A DNA stretch of 6,995 bases from assembly GCA_945292135.1 (NCBI GenBank), contig CALYRA010000058.1:1-6995 (forward strand). Reading direction: 5' to 3'. Below the pieces are notes generated by a model, which saw only the letters and a program-made list of their open reading frames with translations, was not told the origin of the DNA and ran no database searches. The DNA is from an uncultured Dysgonomonas sp. (GTDB taxonomy: Bacteria > Bacteroidota > Bacteroidia > Bacteroidales > Dysgonomonadaceae). Below are positions 1 to 6,948 of this stretch, piece after piece; position 1 is the stretch's first letter; each line of letters starts with the position of its first letter. The position numbers were made by a program, and so were the translations under genes.

Positions 1-2
1 AA

Positions 3-971
3 ATAGACCAAATAGCACAAACGGAATCGTTCGAAAAAACATCATTACTCAAAAAGAGTTATGAAGTACAAAAACAGAATGATATAGAATTGATAAAAGA
101 ACAGGTCAGAACCAATGAATTATGGTTACAACAAAGAACAAAACTATTTGGGGCACTCCGGCATAATATAGATAAATTTTCGGGCTGCATCGAGATAGAA
201 GGGGTCAACAAACATTTGTACAGTAAACTTGTTTCTATATCCAATGATGATAAACATACGCCTCTTATCAAATTGATTGATTCATACGAACAGTTAGAAA
301 AAGAAATCACGGAAGTCAACAGTCCGCTTTCAACCGAAACAATAAATTCATATATAGAAAGTATAAAAAATTATTTGGACAAAAAAATTCGACATGACCA
401 AGGCTTATACTTTTTGCAAGAACAACTGGATAAAATCTTATCACAATATCCAGAAGATAATGTAATACTCCTTAAAGGTCTGAAAAACATAGAATCCCAT
501 CTTCTTGTATTAAAAAATCTTGATGAAATAAGGAAATTGACTATTGAATATAAAGAAAAATATAATTTTCTTATCAAAGAGAATAATGAGCAAGTAAATA
601 AGAAATTCGATAAAGAGTTGGCTTCTTTCATAATAGACAAAACACAGGCTATTACCCACTCCATCAATGAACATATTAATATGTTGTATAATCATCTTTC
701 AGATAAAGATAAATATATTGTAGCCGATATTCTGAAATTAACCAATATAGAGGGTCAACACGCCAAAGTTTTAGCCCTATTATTAGCAGACATGAAGATT
801 AAAAGAAGCCTAATTTCGGGAATGCTTGGAATATTTGGCAATCTCAACCCTGTAATAAGTCGCCTTATAAATGATCGGATCAGAGTAAATGAATCGATAC
901 TCCGAACAGAACTAAATTCCAATAATAATACTTCTGTATTTGTATATCTCGTCCACAAAATGCTAAATTAA
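3..971 (+). CDS. Unrecognised long helical protein, 3' part (5' end outside window)
   Basis: I do not recognise this protein. The frame is open from position 3 to the TAA at 969-971, giving 322 visible residues, so the gene starts left of the window. A TTG at 90 could be called as a start, but the frame continues upstream with the same Gln/Glu/Lys-rich character (for example EVQKQNDIELIKEQ), which favours a longer protein. Most of the visible part is charged and probably alpha-helical or coiled coil, rich in Lys, Glu, Asn and Ile. There is no clear membrane segment. The C-terminal part (about residues 232-300, from LSDKDKYIVADIL through NPVISRLINDRI) is more hydrophobic and could be a small folded domain, possibly a helix-turn-helix, but no diagnostic motif is visible. 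It is followed by 293 non-coding bases and is probably not part of the phosphatase operon. A cytoplasmic location is an inference from the lack of hydrophobic stretches. Confidence 0.7.
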   Translation: MDQIAQTESFEKTSLLKKSYEVQKQNDIELIKEQVRTNELWLQQRTKLFGALRHNIDKFSGCIEIEGVNKHLYSKLVSISNDDKHTPLIKLIDSYEQLEKEITEVNSPLSTETINSYIESIKNYLDKKIRHDQGLYFLQEQLDKILSQYPEDNVILLKGLKNIESHLLVLKNLDEIRKLTIEYKEKYNFLIKENNEQVNKKFDKELASFIIDKTQAITHSINEHINMLYNHLSDKDKYIVADILKLTNIEGQHAKVLALLLADMKIKRSLISGMLGIFGNLNPVISRLINDRIRVNESILRTELNSNNNTSVFVYLVHKMLN

Positions 972-1264
972 AATAACGATTTTCTATTTATCCACATTTC
1001 AATCGAAAAATGTTTCATAGCATTTAATGCAAAGCTTTGTTATTAATCCCGTTCTAGCTTTACGCTAACATTTTCAACAAACACCTGACTACAAATATAT
1101 TACACACAAAAGTTGCAACAAGTTGTTTTCTTCTGAAAGATTAAATAAAAGATGACAACTATTTTTCAGAACAACAAACATGTAGTTTTAAGCCGTGTTT
1201 CAGAACCTATAGAATCTGATATTATATAGTTCAATTATTTTCTAAACAACCTAATATTTTAACC
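972..1264. other. Intergenic region upstream of the phosphatase operon
   Basis: No gene is visible in these 293 bases. Just after the upstream stop there is a weak A/T hairpin (ACATTT at 994-999 with AAATGT at 1008-1013) without a T tract, so it is a poor terminator candidate. A perfect 10-bp palindrome, CAAAGCTTTG, lies at 1030-1039. The right half (about 1131-1206) holds repeated TTTCAG-type boxes, listed separately. No perfect TAnnTTTG promoter box precedes the phosphatase gene on the + strand; the closest is TAGTTTTA at 1183-1190, one mismatch. The operon promoter most likely lies in this gap, but its exact place is uncertain. Confidence 0.5.
1131..1206. promoter_or_regulatory. Repeated TTTCAG(AAC) boxes, candidate operator
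   Basis: The 9-mer TTTCAGAAC occurs twice in direct orientation, at 1164-1172 and 1198-1206. A related TTTAAG lies at 1187-1192, exactly 11 bases before the second copy. The inverted form TTCTGAAA lies at 1131-1138. The 11-base step resembles the spacing of PhoB boxes in enterobacteria, but the box sequence is not the E. coli TGTCATA consensus; one TGTCAT occurs here only on the minus strand (1152-1157). A weak -7 box (TAGTTTTA, 1183-1190) falls between the direct copies. Because the gene downstream starts a phosphatase operon, a phosphate-responsive regulator is a reasonable guess but only a guess. Confidence 0.3.
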
Positions 1265-2602
1265 ATGAAAACAAAAAGAATTTTGATGCAATTTATTGCA
1301 AGCAGAAGAGTGAATATAGTTTCGATTATCACTTTAATCTTCTTATCAACGGTTATCAGTCCTGAATTTATTTCAGCGCAAGCCTCAAAGTCAAAAGCTT
1401 TCAAAGATACTTATGAATTAAAAGAAGTAGTCGTATTGAGCAGACATAACATCAGAGCGCCATTATCCGGAAATAATAGTATACTTAGCAAAATCACAAC
1501 GCATCAGTGGACTGATTGGACTGCAAAATCTAGTGAACTAACATTGAAAGGAGGAGTATTGGAAACAATGATGGGACAATACTTCAGAAAATGGCTCGAA
1601 GAAGAAAAATTATTCGAAGAAGGTTATTGCCCCAATGCCGATGAAGTAAATATCTACGCCAATAGTATGCAACGTACTATTGCAACAGCAGAATACTTCA
1701 AAACAGGATTTTTCCCAACCTGCAATATGCCCGTATATCACCGCTTCGCCCCAAGCAAAATGGATCCGGTATTCTTTCCCTGTTTAACAAAAGTGAGCGA
1801 GAGTTTTAAAAATCAGGCTTTGAAAGAAATAAGTTTGATGGGTGGAAAGAAAGGAATAGTCGGAATCAATGAATCTTTGAAGACATCTTATGATTTAATT
1901 GAAAAAATAACAGACATGAAAAACTCTCCGGCTTGCAAAGAAGATAAAACCTGCTTACTGGATGATTATAATACGCAATTAGTGTTTAAAAAGGGTGAGG
2001 AGCCTAATATGACAGGCTCTCTCAAATTAGCTAACCGTATAGCAGACGCGCTTATCCTGCAATATTTCGAAGTCAGCGACGATAAAGAAGCCGCTTTCGG
2101 AAATACATTGACAACTAACGATTGGGAAAATATATCAAAAATTAAAGACGTGTATGGAGACGTCTTATTTTCAGCGCCAATAGTAGCAGTAAATGTGGCG
2201 CATCCACTATTGATGTATATAAAAGATGAGCTAAAGTCCGATGTTCGAAAATTTACATTCCTTGTAGGTCACGATTCTAACATTTGTTCCGTAGTAAACG
2301 CTTTACAATTTGAAAAATATTCACTACCAAATACTATTGAAAAACAAACTCCAATTGGAAGTAAACTCGTATTTGAAAAATGGATTGACAAGAAAACTAA
2401 ACAAGAGTTTATCAATATCAATCTTATCTATCAAACTACGGATCAATTAAGGAATCTGACACCGCTAACTTTAAATAATCCTCCGGCAAGCCATCCAATG
2501 AAAATTTCAGGATTGGTAGCTAACGAATTTGGATTATACAATTCTCAAGACGTTATGGACAGATTCGAAAAAGCGATTAAAGCTTATGAAGATATTAAAT
2601 AG
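1265..2602 (+). CDS. agp: Periplasmic glucose-1-phosphatase, histidine acid phosphatase family (Agp-like)
   Basis: This is a secreted histidine phosphatase of clade 2, which hydrolyses phosphomonoesters such as glucose-1-phosphate through a phosphohistidine intermediate; Agp-type enzymes can also remove one phosphate from phytate. The N-terminus has a basic start and a hydrophobic stretch (about residues 18-38) ending in SAQA, a signal peptide. The catalytic motif RHNIRAP is at residues 60-66, with H61 as the nucleophile. A further phosphate-binding Arg is at 137 (NSMQRT), and the proton donor motif HDSN is at 336-339. Asn replaces the Gly of the usual RHG motif, as in E. coli Agp (RHNLRAP). 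From memory, other segments also match Agp: SPACKE (221-226), QTPIGSKLVFEKW (361-373), a TTDQLRN segment, and the cysteines at 122, 153, 224 and 230. The length of 445 residues is slightly above Agp (about 413), mostly from the N-terminus. It is the first gene of the phosphatase-phosphatase-porin unit. The start has no Shine-Dalgarno sequence, as is usual in Bacteroidota. The enzyme class is certain; the exact substrate preference is inferred. Confidence 0.88.
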   Translation: MKTKRILMQFIASRRVNIVSIITLIFLSTVISPEFISAQASKSKAFKDTYELKEVVVLSRHNIRAPLSGNNSILSKITTHQWTDWTAKSSELTLKGGVLETMMGQYFRKWLEEEKLFEEGYCPNADEVNIYANSMQRTIATAEYFKTGFFPTCNMPVYHRFAPSKMDPVFFPCLTKVSESFKNQALKEISLMGGKKGIVGINESLKTSYDLIEKITDMKNSPACKEDKTCLLDDYNTQLVFKKGEEPNMTGSLKLANRIADALILQYFEVSDDKEAAFGNTLTTNDWENISKIKDVYGDVLFSAPIVAVNVAHPLLMYIKDELKSDVRKFTFLVGHDSNICSVVNALQFEKYSLPNTIEKQTPIGSKLVFEKWIDKKTKQEFININLIYQTTDQLRNLTPLTLNNPPASHPMKISGLVANEFGLYNSQDVMDRFEKAIKAYEDIK

Positions 2603-2633
2603 AAACCGTCTTTAAATAGCTAATAATTATACA

Positions 2634-2645
2634 ATTTGATCAAAT
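2634..2645. repeat. 12-bp perfect palindrome between the two phosphatase genes
   Basis: ATTTGATCAAAT is a perfect inverted repeat, centred about 43 bases before the start of the acid phosphatase gene and about 37 bases after the preceding stop. It could be a dimeric regulator site or chance in A/T-rich DNA. There is no T tract and no loop, so it is not a terminator. Confidence 0.3.
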
Positions 2646-2682
2646 AAATAATAAAAACAATTTAAATTAAACTGGAATTATC

Positions 2683-3462
2683 ATGAAAAAGAAATTTACA
2701 TTAGCCTTGTTGTTATGTTCATTTGTTACATTAACCACTTTTGCGCAAGAACAGAAAATTAAAGATAAAAGAACCAACCCTGATTTATATTACCTCGAAG
2801 AATCAGAAGTTGCCAACAGCTTAGAATTACTGCCTCCACCTCCGGCAGCAAACAGCATACAATTTTTATACGATAAGGCTCAATACGATTGGGGAGTATT
2901 GCAAAGAAATACGCCAAGAGGAGACCAAGCGGTACAAGATGCGCGGGTAAATGGTAATGGCGTTCCCAGAGCATTTTCAGAAGCTTTTGGAATCGAGATA
3001 ACTAAAGAAACTACTCCTGAAATTCATAAATTAATTATAAATATGCGTGAAGACGCCGGTGACTTATCTACCCGCCATGCAAAAGATTATTACATGCGTG
3101 TCCGTCCATTTGCATTCTTTAAAGAAGAAACTTGTAACCCTGAACAACAACAAGAACTATCTACAAATGGCTCATACCCATCAGGACACACAGCGATAGG
3201 TTGGGCTACAGCTCTTGTATTGGCAGAAATAAACGTAGACAGACAAAATGAAATATTGAAGCGTGGATACGAAATGGGACAAAGTCGCGTTATTTGCGGA
3301 TATCATTTCCAAAGCGATGTTGACGCAGCCAGAATAGTAGCCAGCGGCGTTGTAGCAAGATTACACGCAAATGATGCGTTTATGGCGCAACTCAAAAAGG
3401 CGAAAGATGAATTTGCCAAGTTGCAAAAAGCAGGTAAAGTAAAACAAAGCGAAAGAAAATAA
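2683..3462 (+). CDS. phoN: Class A non-specific acid phosphatase (PAP2 superfamily, PhoN/PhoC type)
   Basis: This secreted enzyme releases inorganic phosphate from a wide range of organic phosphomonoesters in the periplasm. The signal peptide is clear: MKKK, a hydrophobic core, then cleavage after TTFA (residue 21). The full three-part PAP2 signature is present: K134-x6-R141-P142 (KDYYMRVRP), PSGH at 166-169 and SR-x5-H-x3-D at 201-212 (SRVICGYHFQSD). H169 and H208 are the expected proton donor and nucleophile. The segment GSYPSGHT is the hallmark of class A bacterial acid phosphatases. So are the PPPP stretch (51-54) and a YDKAQYDWG segment near the N-terminus. The length of 259 residues is normal for class A (about 250). 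The Lys-rich C-terminal tail (238-259) is a minor extension. The gene lies 80 bases after the Agp-like phosphatase and 35 bases before the porin, all on the same strand, which implies co-transcription. Confidence 0.92.
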   Translation: MKKKFTLALLLCSFVTLTTFAQEQKIKDKRTNPDLYYLEESEVANSLELLPPPPAANSIQFLYDKAQYDWGVLQRNTPRGDQAVQDARVNGNGVPRAFSEAFGIEITKETTPEIHKLIINMREDAGDLSTRHAKDYYMRVRPFAFFKEETCNPEQQQELSTNGSYPSGHTAIGWATALVLAEINVDRQNEILKRGYEMGQSRVICGYHFQSDVDAARIVASGVVARLHANDAFMAQLKKAKDEFAKLQKAGKVKQSERK

Positions 3463-3497
3463 CAGACAAAATTTTAATCCCCCAAACCTATAATATT

Positions 3498-4640
3498 ATG
3501 AAAAAATATATATTATCAGGAGTTTTTGGATTGACTCTTTTATTTCCATCTTTAACTAAAGCTCAAAATGAATTGAAAGTATCACCTTCGGGAAGAATAC
3601 TGATGGATGGAGGTATATTTGACTCTAAAAACGACAAATTTGTTGACGGAGTTGCTGTCCCTGATATCAGACTGGGAGCAAAAGCGTCGTATGAAAAATT
3701 TAAAGCTAAATTTGATATTGGTTACTCTTATGGAAAGCTTTCTTTGAAAGATGTTTTTCTCGAAAGAGAATTATCGTCTTCGTCTCTAATCCGCGTAGGT
3801 TATTTTGTTCACGAATTTGGCTTACAAAGTTCTACAAGTTCTTCAATGAAGATAACTATGGAAGAACCTGCAAGTAATGAGGCATTTTTCAACTCGCGGT
3901 TATTAGGAGCAATGTACATTCACGACAAAGACGACTTCTATGCGGCGGCGAGCGTGCATGTCGAAAGCGAAGCTATGAAAAAATCATCAGATGAGATGGG
4001 CGAACAAGGTTATGGAGCTATGACGCGGTTAGTTTACCGTCCTTTGCGAAATAACGGAGCTATTTTTCATCTGGGTATATCCGGAGCTTACGAATCTCCA
4101 AGATATAATGCGGATGAAAAACTGAATCACAAAAGCTTTGTATTAGGAGCAAATTTTCCAACCCGAATAGCTAAAGTAAAAGCTTTGGAAGCATCTATTA
4201 CGGATGCAAAACGTTTGTATAAATTTAGCCCCGAAGTATTGGCTGCTTATGGTCCCGTAGCGTTGGAGTCTCAGTATTACTATTTGACGGTAAATAGAGA
4301 CAATGATTTTAAAAATTACAAAGCCAGTGGCGCATACGGTATTTTGAGAGGATTGGTCAAAGGAGGAAATTATAAATATTCTAATTCATCGTCCGGTATC
4401 GCTACTCCCGGAGCAGGTTCGCTCGAAGCAGTACTCGCATACAACTATACAGATATGTCAGATAAAAAAGCTCAAATATTTGGAGGGCGATTAAATGATG
4501 TAGCGGTAAGTTTCAACTATTACATAAATAAGTATATGATATGGAGATTCAGATACTCGTATACGCATGTAACTAACAGAGCTGATATCGAGAACCAAAC
4601 CCTGAATTCATTTCAAACTCGTTTCCAAATTATTTTTTAA
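3498..4640 (+). CDS. Outer-membrane porin of the phosphate-selective OprP/OprO-like family
   Basis: This is a 380-residue outer-membrane beta-barrel, probably passing small anions such as phosphate or short polyphosphates. A signal peptide is present (MKKY, hydrophobic core, cleavage near KAQ at 21-23). The mature part has the alternating polar/hydrophobic strands of a barrel and ends in Phe (TRFQIIF), the usual terminal signal for barrel insertion. The N-terminal half resembles Porin_O_P proteins: GRILMDGG (32-39), PDIRLGAKASYEKFKAKFDI (55-74), LKDVFLER (83-90), then RVGYFVHEFGLQ (99-110) and MEEP (121-124), which recalls the 'G(Q/Y)F..PFGLE..TSS...ME' segment of OprP. It is last in the operon after two secreted phosphatases and is followed directly by a strong hairpin. 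Phosphate selectivity is inferred from family and context; the Arg/Lys ladder of OprP cannot be mapped reliably by eye. A more general porin is the alternative. Confidence 0.75.
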   Translation: MKKYILSGVFGLTLLFPSLTKAQNELKVSPSGRILMDGGIFDSKNDKFVDGVAVPDIRLGAKASYEKFKAKFDIGYSYGKLSLKDVFLERELSSSSLIRVGYFVHEFGLQSSTSSSMKITMEEPASNEAFFNSRLLGAMYIHDKDDFYAAASVHVESEAMKKSSDEMGEQGYGAMTRLVYRPLRNNGAIFHLGISGAYESPRYNADEKLNHKSFVLGANFPTRIAKVKALEASITDAKRLYKFSPEVLAAYGPVALESQYYYLTVNRDNDFKNYKASGAYGILRGLVKGGNYKYSNSSSGIATPGAGSLEAVLAYNYTDMSDKKAQIFGGRLNDVAVSFNYYINKYMIWRFRYSYTHVTNRADIENQTLNSFQTRFQIIF

Positions 4641-4655
4641 CTCCTAATTTTTATC

Positions 4656-4700
4656 ATAAACCAAGAAGGATGCTTTTAATGAGCATCCTTCTTGGTTTAT
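4656..4700 (+). terminator. Strong hairpin at the end of the phosphatase-porin operon
   Basis: The arms 4656-4674 and 4682-4700 are perfectly complementary over 19 bp (ATAAACCAAGAAGGATGCT and its complement), with a 7-base loop. It starts 15 bases after the porin stop. The right arm ends in TTTAT and the following bases are A/T rich but not a pure T tract, so it may act as a terminator, a 3'-end stabiliser, or both. Confidence 0.85.
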
Positions 4701-4935
4701 ATTACTATATTGACGAAAAATTAGAAGATATTCATTATGACTTGAATGTCAATTGAAAAAAATATTCCGGTAATATCCCATATAAAGAATTTGCAAATAA
4801 GCTTTTATCTATTTCATTATGAGCGAATTTAAAACCTAATATTATTTTCTTTATTATAATAAACTATACCACAACGTATTAACTTTTTTACTGCATTTAA
4901 TTAAAAAAATATAGCTGCTTATAAATAAATAACGA

Positions 4936-4943
4936 TATCTTTG
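4936..4943 (+). promoter_or_regulatory. Bacteroidota -7 promoter box for the RRM gene
   Basis: TATCTTTG matches the Bacteroidota primary sigma factor -7 consensus TAnnTTTG exactly. The expected -33 TTTG is poorly conserved; the sequence 20 bases upstream is GCTGCTT (4914-4920). Transcription would begin near 4950, giving a leader of about 115 bases before the ATG at 5066. Confidence 0.55.
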
Positions 4944-4949
4944 CAGTAG

Positions 4950-5065
4950 ATATTTGAGTTTTTATTCCAAATTTTTTCCTTATCCTTTAAGTCTTTGGAT
5001 TTTAGTTTAAAGTGCATTTTTGACATAATTCTCATCTGATTATTTAATATTTAATTTTTTTTACA
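4950..5065 (+). promoter_or_regulatory. Long A/T-rich 5' leader of the RRM gene
   Basis: If the -7 box at 4936-4943 is used, the leader is T rich and contains two short, mutually exclusive inverted repeats. TCCAAA (4966-4971) can pair with TTTGGA (4994-4999), and CTTTAA (4985-4990) can pair with TTAAAG (5007-5012). The start codon follows a run of eight T (5055-5062) and ACA, with no Shine-Dalgarno sequence. Long leaders on small RNA-binding protein genes often allow temperature or self-regulation; here that is only suggested by length and base composition. Confidence 0.3.
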
Positions 5066-5386
5066 ATGAACATTTTTATCGCAGGTTTGAGTTATGATGT
5101 TAACGATGCCGATTTAAGCACTATTTTCGAAGAGTATGGTACTATTACCTCAGCTAAGGTTATTATGGATCGCAACACCAACCGTTCCAAAGGCTACGGA
5201 TTTGTTGAAATGGAAAACAATGAAGAAGCAAACAAAGCAATCGCTGACTTGAATGGAGCCGAATATGACGGCAGAACTATCTCAGTTTCAGAAGCAAGAC
5301 CACGTCAGGAAAGAAGCAGCAACTCTTATGGAGGCAGCAATAACAGAAACGGCTTTAATAGAGGCGGTTACAACAACAGATATTGA
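5066..5386 (+). CDS. Small single-RRM RNA-binding protein with Gly/Asn/Arg-rich tail
   Basis: This 106-residue cytoplasmic protein is a single RNA recognition motif followed by a disordered tail, and it is expected to bind single-stranded RNA. The RRM covers about residues 2-78. RNP2 is NIFIAGL (2-8) and RNP1 is KGYGFVEM (42-49), with the aromatic positions F4, Y44 and F46 intact. The tail (79-106) contains SYGG, FNRGGY and NNRY and resembles the glycine-rich tails of cyanobacterial Rbp and Bacteroidota RRM proteins. Such proteins in Bacteroidota act as post-transcriptional regulators and some respond to cold. The gene is monocistronic: it has its own promoter box about 125 bases upstream and a terminator 25 bases after the stop. 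The length is typical of the family, and the ATG is the natural start because the RRM begins at once. Confidence 0.93.
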   Translation: MNIFIAGLSYDVNDADLSTIFEEYGTITSAKVIMDRNTNRSKGYGFVEMENNEEANKAIADLNGAEYDGRTISVSEARPRQERSSNSYGGSNNRNGFNRGGYNNRY

Positions 5387-5410
5387 TTAAGTTATACCTA
5401 TTCGATATAT

Positions 5411-5448
5411 TAAAATAAGGTATTCCTTTAACGGGATACCTTATTTTA
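5411..5448 (+). terminator. Intrinsic terminator of the RRM gene
   Basis: The arms 5411-5426 and 5433-5448 pair over 16 bp (TAAAATAAGGTATTCC with one T-G wobble) around the 6-base loop TTTAAC. The hairpin is followed by TTTTTTATT (5449-5457). It begins 25 bases after the stop. On the minus strand the stem is the same but lacks a T tract beyond it, so it would stop the convergent ABC transcript less efficiently. Confidence 0.9.
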
Positions 5449-5592
5449 TTTTTTATTCTAATTTTTATAAATAATAGATATGAAAGATTTTTACTTTAAA
5501 CTTCTTCATTAAACACAATTATTATAAGATAACGAACAATCTTAAATGTAAATTAAATCAGACCCAAATTTATACTGAATAGTAGTTATTAC

Positions 5593-6933
5593 TTAAAATT
5601 TCCAACCTTTTACACGTTGTTGTTCTTCCCACATAGAATAATATAAACCTTTTTGAGAAAGTAAATTTTCATGTTTTCCTTGTTCAACAACATGTCCTTT
5701 ATCCAATACGATAATATTATCAGCTTGTCGTATAGTATTGAGCCTGTGGGCTATCACTACTACCGTTTTATTTTGGATAAGATCATTGATAGCCTGTTGA
5801 ATATGCAATTCATTTTCAGGGTCTAAAGAAGCTGTAGCCTCATCCAGTAATATAATTGGAGCATTTTTGAGAATAGCTCTTGCGATAGAAATTCGTTGCT
5901 TCTCTCCTCCCGACAGGGTACTCCCGCCTTCACCTATAACCGTATCATATTTATTTGTCATAGCTTCTATGAAATCGTGGCATTGAGCCGCTTTAGCCGC
6001 CGATACAATTTCGTCCATAGTCGCATTTTCCTTCCCGATACGTATATTATTATAAATAGTATCATTAAACAAATAAACATCTTGAAATACAATGGCTATA
6101 TTTGACAACAAAGAATCAACTTGATAAGATTTTATACTTTTACCTCCTATCATAATTTCGCCGCTGTCTAAATCCCAAAATCGCGCAATCAATCGAGTTA
6201 TAGTCGTTTTTCCCGAACCTGACGGACCAACCAAAGCCGTAAGTTTTTTTGCCGGAATAGTTATATTCAGTCCATCAATAACATGTGTGTTATTATAGCT
6301 GAAAATGGCATTCCGAAATTCAATATTATAATCTTCAAATTTTTCATTTCCTTCTCCCTCAGACAATAATGGCGTATTTCTTAATTGTTCTACACGTTCA
6401 ACACCCAATTGCATATAATTCATTTCGCCCATAAACATCAACGAATGCATCAAAGGCTGATAAATATGAACGCCAAGCACAAGAAACATGACATATACGG
6501 GAAGTGAAACTTCTAAATTTAAAAGCATTGAAAATCCCACAAGTATAATCAATACCATACCTGAATTAAGTATGGCTGATGATAAAATTATTATTGGACC
6601 CGGAACAGCTTCTACTCTAATACTCAAATCTTTCAGGTCTCGGAATGATTTTTCTAATCGTTCAAATTTTGTGCCGCCCAGATTAAAAGCTTTTATCAGC
6701 TTTATACCTTGTATATATTCGATCATTCGGGATGCTGCCGTAACCTTAACTTTCAGATGTTTTGTTCCGATTTTTTTCATCAACCATTTTGTAAGGCGGC
6801 TGAATGGTAAAGCAAAGGGAATAACAAGCGCTGCGATTAAAGCTAATTTCCAATTAAAGAAGAAGAGTCCGCAAATTAAAACCAAAGGCATAGTCACCGC
6901 ACCAAAAAACTGAGGTACTAAATGAGTTACCAT
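5593..6933 (-). CDS. ABC exporter half-transporter (membrane domain fused to ATPase), portion downstream of an in-frame stop
   Basis: This is the C-terminal three quarters of an ABCB-type half-exporter: membrane domain followed by ATPase domain, acting as a dimer in the inner membrane. Counting from the ATG at 6933, four membrane segments are visible (about 6-28, 30-48, 114-138 and 142-162). The ATPase domain has all motifs: Walker A GPSGSGKTT (236-244), Q-loop Q284 (VFQD), signature LSGGEKQ (340-346), Walker B ILLDE with D364/E365, D-loop SLD (369-371) and switch H396. Half-exporters of this type usually have six membrane helices and about 580-610 residues; here 446 remain, so the first two helices are missing. 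The ATG is probably not the native start, because the same frame resumes upstream beyond a TAA at 6949-6951 with matching exporter sequence. By general look the membrane domain resembles the IrtB/YbtQ group (siderophore-linked), but substrate cannot be assigned. The gene converges on the RRM gene. Either the gene is a recent pseudogene or the stop is an error. Confidence 0.85.
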   Translation of the reverse strand: MVTHLVPQFFGAVTMPLVLICGLFFFNWKLALIAALVIPFALPFSRLTKWLMKKIGTKHLKVKVTAASRMIEYIQGIKLIKAFNLGGTKFERLEKSFRDLKDLSIRVEAVPGPIIILSSAILNSGMVLIILVGFSMLLNLEVSLPVYVMFLVLGVHIYQPLMHSLMFMGEMNYMQLGVERVEQLRNTPLLSEGEGNEKFEDYNIEFRNAIFSYNNTHVIDGLNITIPAKKLTALVGPSGSGKTTITRLIARFWDLDSGEIMIGGKSIKSYQVDSLLSNIAIVFQDVYLFNDTIYNNIRIGKENATMDEIVSAAKAAQCHDFIEAMTNKYDTVIGEGGSTLSGGEKQRISIARAILKNAPIILLDEATASLDPENELHIQQAINDLIQNKTVVVIAHRLNTIRQADNIIVLDKGHVVEQGKHENLLSQKGLYYSMWEEQQRVKGWKF

Positions 6934-6948
6934 ATTTTCGATATTGGC

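Larger units (their letters stand above)
4701..5065. other. Intergenic region: promoter and leader of the RNA-binding protein gene
   Basis: These 365 bases contain no credible gene; the longest ATG frames are only a few codons (for example one starting near 4819 reads six codons). The left part (4701-4930) is very A/T rich with no clear structure. The right part holds a Bacteroidota-type -7 box and a leader of about 115 bases, described separately. I see no RNA gene or mobile element. Confidence 0.6.

Noticed and set aside
59..958. Several minus-strand open frames of 61-98 codons opposite the left-edge gene
   Set aside because: Low-complexity Ser/Phe/Ile/Leu translations typical of the antisense of a Lys/Glu-rich gene; no start context and no domain.
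994..1013. A/T hairpin after the left-edge gene as a terminator
   Set aside because: Only six A/T-rich pairs, an 8-base loop and no following T tract.
1093..1100. CAAATATA, a perfect TAnnTTTG promoter box when read on the minus strand
   Set aside because: It would drive transcription into the end of the left-edge gene, with no minus-strand gene there and no good -33 element; likely chance in A/T-rich DNA.
1259..2602. RHN instead of RHG in the histidine phosphatase, considered as a lost active site
   Set aside because: The same RHN occurs in active Agp-type enzymes; the nucleophile His, both Arg residues and the HD proton donor are present.
2759..2974. 71-codon minus-strand open frame opposite the acid phosphatase gene
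   Set aside because: Shadow of a gene whose full PAP2 signature is on the + strand.
6488..6913. 141-codon open frame on the + strand inside the ABC exporter gene
   Set aside because: It is antisense to the exporter's membrane domain and has no recognisable domain; the minus-strand frame is clearly the real one.
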